From: Chroococcus sp. CMT-3BRIN-NPC107
GTDB lineage: Bacteria; Cyanobacteriota; Cyanobacteriia; Cyanobacteriales; Chroococcidiopsidaceae
Length of the DNA stretch: 55,922 nt
Assembly (NCBI GenBank): GCA_019359635.1
Contig: JAHHGY010000016.1
Span: 1 to 55,922 of the forward strand
Direction: 5' to 3'
Shown here: one piece after another, positions 9,204-17,240 of the stretch
Layout: every line of letters begins with the position of its first letter
Position numbering within the stretch: the stretch's first letter is position 1
The notes under the pieces: model-generated
Seen by the model: only the letters and a program-made list of their open reading frames with translations
Databases searched by the model: none
What the model was told of the DNA's origin: nothing
Made by a program: the position numbers and the translations under genes

Positions 9204-9467
9204 TTACGTGTCTCGCTTTAATGTGCCATGAATATAATGGTCGTGTTGATGTGCCATATCTTCAATTTCCGTATCAACAGTAGATTTGTCGATTAGTTGC
9301 TCAAATTCATCCCATGCAGCATTATAATTCACGACGGGCTGCGTACTTATTGACTGTTCCTCCATTATCAGTAAAACTTTATGCTCTCCAGGTAAAATGT
9401 TCGATGGTAGCTCAATTGCAGCCTTCCCATCTGGTGCGACGGTGACAGTTGTTTGAATAGGTATCAT
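9204..9467 (-). CDS. Antitoxin of the VapC-type module
   Basis: An 87-residue protein: a beta-strand-rich N-terminus (TTVTVAPDGKAAIELPSNILPGEHKVLLIME) and an acidic helical C-terminus ending in a His-rich stretch. It starts with ATG 9467 behind a strong AAGGAG. Its stop lies 2 bases before the PIN gene, the usual antitoxin-toxin order. The N-terminal DGKAAIELP pattern resembles small cyanobacterial antitoxins paired with PIN toxins. The toxin is frameshifted, so this antitoxin now appears to be an orphan. Assignment is by position and size more than by motif. Confidence 0.7.
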   Translation of the reverse strand: MIPIQTTVTVAPDGKAAIELPSNILPGEHKVLLIMEEQSISTQPVVNYNAAWDEFEQLIDKSTVDTEIEDMAHQHDHYIHGTLKRDT

Positions 9468-9507
9468 AATTACTCCTTTTTACTTTAGTTTTGGACAATA
9501 ATGATTG

Positions 9508-9711
9508 TTAATCATCTACTTTGTTTAATTTTTCTTTAAAGATAGCTTCTACTTCTTCATAGGGAAGATCGTAGGAATAAGGATAAACTTTAGAGTTAGG
9601 ATTGCGACGATTAATGAATAATTTTCTGATTGCTTCATCATCAGTAGGATGAGCTAATATATACTTTTTTAATTCCTTACGAGTTATTTGTTGAAAATTA
9701 GGTTTCATCAT
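9508..9711 (-). CDS. Small conserved protein, unknown function
   Basis: Sixty-seven residues, highly charged, beginning MMKPNFQQITRKELKKYILAHPTDDEAIRKL. The KPNFQ...ELK.Y.L.H..D.EA pattern recalls a small DUF family (DUF6887-like) common in cyanobacteria, often next to toxin-antitoxin genes, but I cannot confirm this. The gene lies 16 bases after the DUF790 gene and 40 bases before the antitoxin. The tail of a second copy survives at 8728-8772, so the small gene seems to have travelled as part of the module. Confidence 0.65.
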   Translation of the reverse strand: MMKPNFQQITRKELKKYILAHPTDDEAIRKLFINRRNPNSKVYPYSYDLPYEEVEAIFKEKLNKVDD

Positions 9712-9727
9712 TTTGATAGGTTTTATT

Positions 9728-10939
9728 TTAATCCAACACTGCTAATACAGCTTTAGGCAACAACTTGTCTTTAAACCAGATAATTTTTGCGGGAACATCC
9801 GTTAAATTTACTCCGGCTTTTTCTAAATTTAAACGTTCGGAAATTGCCAAAATCAAATCGTCTCTTTCCGCACGGCGCACCTGAGCAAACTTTTTTTGTA
9901 AGTATTCTGGTCGCCAATAACCAACTATTTCTAATAATAAACTCCGCCCGTCAGGATGCACTAAGCGAAAGTCAGGAATCATCACGCTACCAGGGATAGG
10001 AATTAAATCTACTTCTCGCTCTAAAACCCACTCGGATTTTAAGGAATCCCAGCGACTAGCAAAAGCTTCTTCTAACATACTGTCATAGGGTTTACCGGGC
10101 GGATAGTGAGACACTAAGCCACAATTGGAATCGAGGCTAAATTTGCCAGTTTTCCAATTATTAGTATAAAAATCGCGGGTTTGTAATGTAGCGCTAAGAC
10201 TCCATTTTGTGACGTGCAAAAGCGCCGGAATCATTTTTGCGATCGCAAGTCCATACCTCGTACTAGGCTTAAATAAACTTGTCGCCCCATCAATGGTAAT
10301 TGTAAACCCATGTTCGGCATCGCCTTCGATATAAGCCATCAGTTGAAACAGTTTCAAATAGCGAAATAGCAGCTTATACTCTCCCGGAACATTGCGATGA
10401 GCATTTAATATCAGTTGACTCGCGCGATAAAATACTCCCTGTACCTGAGAAAGGTTGTATTTGTGCAGCAATTGCTCTGGTGTCGGTTCCTCAAACTCCA
10501 TCAACACCTTGTTTTCTGCTAAGTCTGCATAAAGTCCTTCGCGAATGTGCGCGGGTAAAACTTCTTTCTCTAATTCCTGACTTAGTTGCAATGCTAAGGT
10601 ATCTAAAGTTTGACAACTTTGAACCGAACTTGGAACGTTCAGCGCTGACAAACTAAATACTCGCTCTCTTAATAAGGTTGGTTCTAAAGGACTCACCACT
10701 TCAAACTCACAAGCACTTTTTAATAGATGCGCCAAACCCCGTTTAAAGCGATAATCTGGGCTATCGCCTTCCAATTCTTGCAACTGAGTATCTAATTGAC
10801 CCTGAGTACCGCCCCGCGCTGCTAAAAAGCAATCAATCAATTCTCTTGCAACGGCTATTGTCTCCTCATCAATCTTCAGTCTTTTCGGATTTATCGTCTC
10901 CCCACTTAGCCGATGAGTCAGCAACTCGCTTGGTAACAT
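9728..10939 (-). CDS. DUF790 family protein (Bax1-like nuclease partner of XPB)
   Basis: A 403-residue protein beginning MLPSELLTHRLSG, the usual DUF790 opening. The C-terminal part holds a PD-(D/E)xK-like arrangement: IPDFRLVHPDGRSLLLEIVGYW, with the D and E...V about 15 residues apart. In archaea the DUF790 protein Bax1 is a structure-specific nuclease that binds XPB helicase. Here the gene follows, and overlaps by 71 bases, an XPB-like helicase gene, so the same pairing is likely. Probable role: DNA repair or processing of branched DNA. Nuclease activity is inferred from the family. Confidence 0.85.
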   Translation of the reverse strand: MLPSELLTHRLSGETINPKRLKIDEETIAVARELIDCFLAARGGTQGQLDTQLQELEGDSPDYRFKRGLAHLLKSACEFEVVSPLEPTLLRERVFSLSALNVPSSVQSCQTLDTLALQLSQELEKEVLPAHIREGLYADLAENKVLMEFEEPTPEQLLHKYNLSQVQGVFYRASQLILNAHRNVPGEYKLLFRYLKLFQLMAYIEGDAEHGFTITIDGATSLFKPSTRYGLAIAKMIPALLHVTKWSLSATLQTRDFYTNNWKTGKFSLDSNCGLVSHYPPGKPYDSMLEEAFASRWDSLKSEWVLEREVDLIPIPGSVMIPDFRLVHPDGRSLLLEIVGYWRPEYLQKKFAQVRRAERDDLILAISERLNLEKAGVNLTDVPAKIIWFKDKLLPKAVLAVLD

Positions 10940-12371
10940 TACTATTTACTCCATACAACGGTACGGGCGCAATGCGTTGCGCCCCTTCTTGTCCAATGCG
11001 TTGCGCCCCTACTCCACGCCGCCGCGCTGATGTACCTTCTTCGCTCGTATCTTCGGCTATTACTTCATACATTATCGCCAACTTAGACTCGTCTCCCTTA
11101 CGCAGCACTCGCCCCAGCCTTTGCACGTACTCCCGCGCCGAACCCGTACCAGACAAAATAATCGCTACACTAGCGGCAGGAACATCCACCCCTTCGTTTA
11201 AAACGTGAGAAGCTACCAAGGTTTTATATTCCCCCTCCCGAAACTTTGTCAATGTCTCGTGACGCTCTTTTACCGGGGTTTGGTGGGTAATGGCGGGAAT
11301 TAAAAACTCTTGAGAAATCCGGTAAACTGTGGCATTGTCGGCGGTAAAAATTAGCGTCCTTTCGAGATAATGCTGGGCAAGTATATTACCTAAAATCCGC
11401 ATTTTGCCATCTGTCCCTAAAGCAATTTCTTTTGCTTCTCGGTGAGCTAACATCGCTCTGCGCCCCTCTGTAGAACGGGCGCTGGCTTGAACGAACATTT
11501 GCCAGCCTTTAAGACTGCCTAGAGAGATTTTTGTCTCTCTTAAAAAAGTATTACGCTCGTCAATTAATTGCTTATACCTTTCTCTTTCTATTTGCGACAG
11601 TTTTACCTTAATTTGGACTACTTCGTGCTTGGCTAAAGCGCTTCCCGCTAGTTCTTCTGCCGTCTTGCGGTATATTTCTTTACCGATTAAACTATTTAAG
11701 TCTGCGTGTTTGCCATCGGTACGTTCGGGGGTTGCCGATAATCCTAACCTGTAAGGCGCGATCGCATATTCGGCAATGACGCGATTAAAATCTGTCGGTA
11801 AGTGGTGACACTCATCAAAAACTATCAACGCATAACGGTTTCCTAGGGCTTCAGCATGGATGGCGGCGCTGTCGTAGGTGGAAACTAACACGGGCGTGCG
11901 ATCGCGCGATCCGCCTCCTAATAGCCCAATCTCTGCATCGGGAAAAGTTAACAGCAATTGAGCATACCACTGGTGCATTAAATCGATAGTTGGAACTACA
12001 ATCAACGTGCTGCGCGGCGTAGCTTGCATTGCAAGCATTGCTAAATAAGTTTTTCCGGCGGCGGTAGGAAGCACCACTACACCATTACGCCTCGATTGTT
12101 TCCAAGCAAGCAATGCTTCGCTTTGATGGGGATAGGGTTCTTTCTCCATACTAGAGATGAGCTCTAGAGTTTCAAAAGCTTTCGCATTATCGACAAAATC
12201 AATTTTTTCTGCTTGTAAAGTTTCAATAAATGCTCGGTAATCAATAGCGGGGATGCGAAACTTCTCAACGCGATCGTCCCAAGTAGCGTAATCTAACCAT
12301 GTTTTACCTTTAGGTGGTGGATGCACAATTAACGTGCCGCGATCGAAAGATATTGTCGGAATTCGAGCCAT
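10869..12371 (-). CDS. XPB/SSL2-like superfamily 2 DNA helicase
   Basis: A 500-residue helicase with motif I PTAAGKT, motif II DECH (VFDECHH), motif III SATPER and a C-terminal lobe ending in QRLGRVLRKG (motif VI). An N-terminal damage-recognition-like region of about 75 residues precedes it, as in XPB/UvsW-type enzymes. The family normally ends soon after EDTSEEGTS plus arginines. Here that point is followed by GAQRIGQEGAQRIAPV and a longer tail encoded by a repeat element (10965-11010). The extension runs 71 bases into the DUF790 gene. It probably unwinds DNA together with the DUF790 protein. Confidence 0.9.
   Translation of the reverse strand: MARIPTISFDRGTLIVHPPPKGKTWLDYATWDDRVEKFRIPAIDYRAFIETLQAEKIDFVDNAKAFETLELISSMEKEPYPHQSEALLAWKQSRRNGVVVLPTAAGKTYLAMLAMQATPRSTLIVVPTIDLMHQWYAQLLLTFPDAEIGLLGGGSRDRTPVLVSTYDSAAIHAEALGNRYALIVFDECHHLPTDFNRVIAEYAIAPYRLGLSATPERTDGKHADLNSLIGKEIYRKTAEELAGSALAKHEVVQIKVKLSQIERERYKQLIDERNTFLRETKISLGSLKGWQMFVQASARSTEGRRAMLAHREAKEIALGTDGKMRILGNILAQHYLERTLIFTADNATVYRISQEFLIPAITHQTPVKERHETLTKFREGEYKTLVASHVLNEGVDVPAASVAIILSGTGSAREYVQRLGRVLRKGDESKLAIMYEVIAEDTSEEGTSARRRGVGAQRIGQEGAQRIAPVPLYGVNSNVTKRVADSSAKWGDDKSEKTED
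10965..11010. repeat. GC-rich palindromic repeat inside the helicase reading frame
   Basis: GGGCGCAA (10965-10972) and TTGCGCCC (10977-10984) form a perfect inverted repeat. A direct repeat of CAATGCGTTGCGCCCCT occurs at 10970-10986 and 10994-11010. The 24-base period equals eight codons, so the frame is kept and the protein gains a repeated GAQRI. A related element (GGGCGC...GCGCC) lies in a spacer at 17124-17144. This type of GGGCGCAA/CATT element is a common interspersed repeat in cyanobacteria. Confidence 0.75.
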
Positions 12372-12627
12372 TTAACAATACGATCTTTTAAAAAATTAGG
12401 CTTCTTTCTTAAAGATTAATATTTTTCTTCAGAACTGGGTTGCGATATCTAAAAAAAATGCTGTGATTTATACATTCTAAGTGATTTTACGTAATACTTT
12501 TGGCAGATATTTAGTTAACAATTTACGCAGGGAAGATTTTTTAGAGAGACAATAGTTGAGCGATATATAGGGCGATCGCACTACAAATAATATTTTTAAG
12601 TTTACTTTATACTCAGCGCCGCTAAAT

Positions 12628-15600
12628 TTGATGAAACCAAATTTATTATTAAAAAGCTTGCAAAATCGCCGGGGATGGATTCCTTATTTTGTGTTGGCGA
12701 TCGCGCTGGTATTTAGTGGTGCAACGGCTGCTTACGTAACAACAACAGCTAAAGCCAAAGATAAGTTACGCTTTGAGCATACCGCCGAACGCACTCAAGA
12801 GGATATTAAAACTCGGTTTGAAACTTACATAACTTTGTTACGTTCTAGTAGTGGTTTATTTGCCGCAAACGATCGCACTAGCCGCGATCAATTTCGAGCT
12901 TTTATTACCCGATTGAGATTGCAAGAACGTTACCCAGGAATACAAGGTATTGGCTTCTCGGTAAGGGTGCAGCCAGGAGAAAAAGCCGCCTTAATCGCCG
13001 CTTTAAAACAGCAAGGAATAACAAACTTTAATATTCGTCCCGACTTTGCCCGTAACGAGTATCACGCAATTATCTATTTAGAACCCCTAGATCGACGCAA
13101 TCAAGGCGTTATTGGCTATGATATGTTCTCAGAAACCGTGCGGCGCAAGGCGATGATCGCAGCCCGCGATACAGGCTTACCCGCCGCTTCCGGCAAAGTC
13201 ACCTTAGTACAGGAGATTGATAAGCAAAAACAGGCAGGGTTTTTACTGTATGTTCCCGTTTACCGCAATGGCGCAATCCCGGATACTGTTGCTCAAAGAC
13301 GAGCAAACTTAATTGGTTTTGTTTACAGCCCCTTTCGCGCCGATGATTTAATTAGCGGAATTTTTGGGAGAGATGAGCGTCTAGATATAGATTTTAAAAT
13401 TTATCAAGGCAAAAATATTCGTCCAGAAAACTTGTTACATAATTCTACTATTGCTAATAACCCAAATTACAAGCCCGCTTTTAGACAAACATCAACAATT
13501 GATATTGCTGGGCAAACTTGGAGCATTGTATTTAGTTCGCGTCCAGAATTTGAATTAACTTCCGAAAGCAGGCTTGTTCCTTATATTGGATTTATAGGAA
13601 TTGCGATCGCGCTAATTCTTTTTGGCGTAACGCGAAGCTTAGTTATTGCTCGTAACGCCGCCGAAAAATCGTCAGCAGAACTAAGAGAAAGCAGTATCCG
13701 GTTAAGATTTGCTCTTGAGGCGGCACAACTAGGTGATTGGGATTTAGACTTACTAACAAAAACCGCAAAGCGAAATATTCAGCACGATCGCGTTTTTGGA
13801 TACGATAGTTTGCTACCTGATTGGAATTACGAAATATTTTTAGATCGCATCTATCCTGACGATTGCGAATATGTCGATCGTCAATTTCAACGCACTTTAG
13901 CAACAAATGAAGACTTGGATTTTGAATGTAGAGTAGTTTGGGATGACCAAAGTATTCATTGGATTTGGGTAAGAGGTAGTCTTTATAAAGACAAAGAAGG
14001 TAAGGCAACTCAGTTGCTAGGAATAGTCAAGGAAATAAGCGATCGCAAACAATCAGAAGCCTCACTAAAAGCCAGTGAAGAACGCTATCGGGCATTTATT
14101 ACTCAAAGCTCGGAAGGAATTTGGCGTTTTGAAATAGCGCGACCAATTGCTATAGATACTCCAGAAGACGAGCAAATTCGGAACTTCTACCAGCACGGCT
14201 ATTTGGCAGAATGCAACGATGTAATGGCACAAATGTACGGCTTTACTTCTGCCGCCGAGATTGTAGGCGCAAGTTTAGCAGACTTACTTGTAGAGTCGGA
14301 ACCTCAAAATATTGAATACCTGCGTAGCTTTATTCGTTCTGGATACAAATTAAATGCGGCGGAATCTTTTGAAGTAGATGCAGAGGGCAAGCCCAAGTAT
14401 TTTTTAAATAATCTGGTAGGAATTGTTGAAAATGGAGTTTTAGTTAGAGCCTGGGGAAGCCAGCTTGATATTAGCGATCGTAAATTACTCCAAAAAACGC
14501 TAGAACAAAAAGCTGTAGAGCAAGAAGTATTGTTAAATTCAATTCCTGCCATAGTTTTCTACAAAGATTTGGAGGCAAAATATATTGCAATTAACCTCCG
14601 GGGTGCGGAAGTTATTAATCAACCAATTGCCGAAATTACTGGAAAAACCGACTATGACTTTTTTCCCACCGATCAAGCAACAAAATTTCGCCATGACGAT
14701 CTCCAAGTAATGGCATCGGGCGTTTCAAAAAAAAGCATAGAAGAAACGGTAACGGGCGGTGATGGTAAGACAATTTGGGTAATAACTTATAAAACTCCTT
14801 ACTTTAATGCTCAAGGAAAAGTTGCCGGGTTAGTAGGTATTACTTTAGATATTAGCGATCGCAAACGTGCCGAAATAGAACGCGATCGCTTTTTCACTCT
14901 TTCTTTGGATCTGCTTTGTATCTGTGGGTTTGATGGTTATTTTAAACGCATCAATCCAGCCTTTGAAAAAATCCTTGGCTACACCTCAAGCGAAATACTT
15001 GCTAAACCCTATATTGATTTTGTTCATCCTGAAGATGTAGCGGCAACCTATAGTGAAGTAGACAAGCTCTCTAGAGGTGAGCCTACTAATTATTTTGAGA
15101 ATCGCTACCAGTGTAAAGATGGTTCTTATCGTTGGCTAGCTTGGACAGTTTTCCCGGTAGTAGAAGAAGGGTTGATGTATGCAGCAGCCCATGACATTAC
15201 TAGGCGCAAAGCCGCCGAAATGGAGCGCGAACAATTGCTAGAGAGCGAACAATCTGCTCGTGCTACCGCAGAAGCAGCAAATCGGATGAAAGATGAGTTT
15301 TTAGCCACTCTTTCCCACGAGCTTCGCACCCCTTTAAATGCAATGGTAGGTTGGATTCAATTGCTGCGGACTCGCCAGTTTGATGAAAATACGACGAGTA
15401 AAGCCTTAGAAACTATAGATCGCAATACCAAAGCTTTACAGCAATTAATCGAAGACATTTTAGATGTATCGCGGATTATTACCGGAAAAATCCGCTTAGA
15501 TTTTTCTTATATAGCGCTGCAACCAATAGTAGAATCTGCCCTTGAAACCATTAAAAGTGCCGCCGAAGCCAAAAATATTCGCCTAGAATTTTATGTAGCA

Positions 15601-16422
15601 CCGGGCATTAATCTTGTACTTGGAGATTCTAGCCGCTTGCAGCAAGTTTTATGGAATCTGTTATCTAACGCAGTCAAATTTACCCCCAAAGATGGGCGGG
15701 TTGAAGTCCGCTTAGAAATGCTAAATTCTCTCGTTCAAATTAGCGTCAAAGATAGCGGCCAAGGTATTAGCTCAGATTTTTTACCTTATGTGTTTGAGCG
15801 TTTTCGCCAAGAAGATGGCACAACTACTAGAACTTATGGCGGTTTAGGACTCGGTTTAGCAATTGTCCGTCATTTGGTCGAACTTCATGGCGGTACAGTA
15901 AAAGCCGAAAGTGAAGGGATAGAAAAAGGAGCAACTTTTATTGTCAGTTTACCCATAAACTCTGTAAAAAATTCAGTAAAAGAAATACCAACAAAAACCC
16001 CTATAGTAACTCCCGAACCACCAATTTTTTGTTTGCCTTCCTTAGAGAATCTGCGAATATTAGTTGTAGATGATGAATTAGACGCGCGCGAGTTAATTAG
16101 CACCGTATTGCGAGAGTATGGAGCAGAGGTAAAAACTGTAGCTACAGCCCAAGAGGCGCTAGTAGAACTAACTCAATACCAGCCTCATGTTTTAGTTAGC
16201 GATATTGGAATGCCAGAAGTTGATGGTTATGAGCTAATACGGAAAGTTAGAGCGCTCTTACCACAAGGGGGTAACGTTCCAGCGTTAGCTTTGACAGCCT
16301 ATGCTAGAGCCGAAGATCGTACTAGAGCCTTACTAGCGGGCTTCCAATTGCACATCCCCAAGCCTATCGATCCGGTAGAATTAGCAGTGGCGATCGCGCG
16401 TTTAGCTGGAAAAACTATCTAA
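12628..16422 (+). CDS. Hybrid sensor histidine kinase: CHASE, four PAS, HisKA, HATPase, receiver
   Basis: A 1264-residue membrane sensor. TM1 is at about 17-38, an extracytoplasmic CHASE domain at about 75-270 and TM2 at about 318-341. Four PAS/PAC units follow at about 355-475, 485-618, 628-745 and 752-860, several ending in the (D/E)ISDRK linker. HisKA carries the phosphorylated histidine H897 in SHELRTPLN. The ATPase lobe has N and G boxes (LWNLLSNAVKF, GLGLGLAI). A receiver domain at 1142-1262 has its phosphoacceptor at D1192 (VSDIGMPEVDG). CHASE domains sense small ligands; the ligand here is unknown. No separate response regulator gene lies nearby, so the phosphoryl group must pass to a partner elsewhere. 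Confidence 0.93.
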   Translation: MMKPNLLLKSLQNRRGWIPYFVLAIALVFSGATAAYVTTTAKAKDKLRFEHTAERTQEDIKTRFETYITLLRSSSGLFAANDRTSRDQFRAFITRLRLQERYPGIQGIGFSVRVQPGEKAALIAALKQQGITNFNIRPDFARNEYHAIIYLEPLDRRNQGVIGYDMFSETVRRKAMIAARDTGLPAASGKVTLVQEIDKQKQAGFLLYVPVYRNGAIPDTVAQRRANLIGFVYSPFRADDLISGIFGRDERLDIDFKIYQGKNIRPENLLHNSTIANNPNYKPAFRQTSTIDIAGQTWSIVFSSRPEFELTSESRLVPYIGFIGIAIALILFGVTRSLVIARNAAEKSSAELRESSIRLRFALEAAQLGDWDLDLLTKTAKRNIQHDRVFGYDSLLPDWNYEIFLDRIYPDDCEYVDRQFQRTLATNEDLDFECRVVWDDQSIHWIWVRGSLYKDKEGKATQLLGIVKEISDRKQSEASLKASEERYRAFITQSSEGIWRFEIARPIAIDTPEDEQIRNFYQHGYLAECNDVMAQMYGFTSAAEIVGASLADLLVESEPQNIEYLRSFIRSGYKLNAAESFEVDAEGKPKYFLNNLVGIVENGVLVRAWGSQLDISDRKLLQKTLEQKAVEQEVLLNSIPAIVFYKDLEAKYIAINLRGAEVINQPIAEITGKTDYDFFPTDQATKFRHDDLQVMASGVSKKSIEETVTGGDGKTIWVITYKTPYFNAQGKVAGLVGITLDISDRKRAEIERDRFFTLSLDLLCICGFDGYFKRINPAFEKILGYTSSEILAKPYIDFVHPEDVAATYSEVDKLSRGEPTNYFENRYQCKDGSYRWLAWTVFPVVEEGLMYAAAHDITRRKAAEMEREQLLESEQSARATAEAANRMKDEFLATLSHELRTPLNAMVGWIQLLRTRQFDENTTSKALETIDRNTKALQQLIEDILDVSRIITGKIRLDFSYIALQPIVESALETIKSAAEAKNIRLEFYVAPGINLVLGDSSRLQQVLWNLLSNAVKFTPKDGRVEVRLEMLNSLVQISVKDSGQGISSDFLPYVFERFRQEDGTTTRTYGGLGLGLAIVRHLVELHGGTVKAESEGIEKGATFIVSLPINSVKNSVKEIPTKTPIVTPEPPIFCLPSLENLRILVVDDELDARELISTVLREYGAEVKTVATAQEALVELTQYQPHVLVSDIGMPEVDGYELIRKVRALLPQGGNVPALALTAYARAEDRTRALLAGFQLHIPKPIDPVELAVAIARLAGKTI

Positions 16423-16451
16423 GCTAGATAAAAACATAAAATCTATTTTCT

Positions 16452-17105
16452 TTGGTGAACACTCTAACTATTCGCTCAATAATCATTGGTAGTTTCGTTA
16501 CAACCGCAGCACCTACTAATGCTCAAGTCCCCATCCAGCAGCAAGTAAAAGAAGTCGTAACGCATTTAGTCGGCGTGATGGATACTTCTAACCAAGCAAA
16601 AGCTACTCCCGGAGCGCCCAACGTCCGCATGACAACTTGTAAAATTCAAGTTATTACCACCGAGCAAAATCCTCATGCTGTGTTTCTTTACCAAGAACAA
16701 GCAGTGACAAAGCAGCTTTCCAAGCCCTACCGCCAGCGTTTTTTACGCATTGCACCAACTATTAATCAGTCTCAAGTTGAATCTAAGGCGTTTAAGCCAG
16801 CAACTCCCCAAGCTTGGATTGGTTTGTGTAGCAAGCCGGAAACTCAAAGAGTCGTGCAACGTCGCGAGTTAGAAGAATTTAACTGTAGTGTATTTTTTAA
16901 AAATACAGGAAATTATTATGTAGGAGAAACAACCTCCGGTGGATGTCCGAGTAATTTTAGAGGCGCAACAAGAATTACCAATACAATTATTTTGCATCAA
17001 ACCGGAATGGATACGCGCGATCGCGGTTTTGATGCCACAGGTAGGCAAGTATGGGGAGCAAAAGAAGATCCTTATCAATTTCGTTGGTTAGAGGCATCTA
17101 AGTAA
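16452..17105 (+). CDS. CpcT/CpeT-family protein with a signal peptide
   Basis: About 217 residues. The CpcT/CpeT family attaches phycocyanobilin to Cys-155-type sites of phycobiliprotein beta subunits. The family signature is clear: FLYQEQA, PYRQRF, GGCPSNFRGA.RITN, DTRDRGFD..GRQVWGA and a final PYQFRWLE. The N-terminus instead reads as an export signal with TAAPTNA before QVP. The start is TTG 16452 or GTG 16455. An exported protein could not meet cytoplasmic phycobilisome subunits, so a different role is likely for this paralogue. It lies 29 bases after the kinase gene on the same strand. Confidence 0.78.
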   Translation: MVNTLTIRSIIIGSFVTTAAPTNAQVPIQQQVKEVVTHLVGVMDTSNQAKATPGAPNVRMTTCKIQVITTEQNPHAVFLYQEQAVTKQLSKPYRQRFLRIAPTINQSQVESKAFKPATPQAWIGLCSKPETQRVVQRRELEEFNCSVFFKNTGNYYVGETTSGGCPSNFRGATRITNTIILHQTGMDTRDRGFDATGRQVWGAKEDPYQFRWLEASK

Positions 17106-17240
17106 AACAATATATCGTAGTAAGGGCGCAAAGCATTACGCGCCTAAGCTTGCCATATCTTGACAAAATTAAAATGAGATCGCCTGCAACTTCCTTTGAC
17201 TATTTACTACCCTGGAAGTAGCTTAATTTAATTTGTTGAT

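Noticed and set aside
10846..11208. 120-codon plus-strand frame
   Set aside because: Antisense to the helicase/DUF790 overlap and the GC-rich repeat; no independent support.
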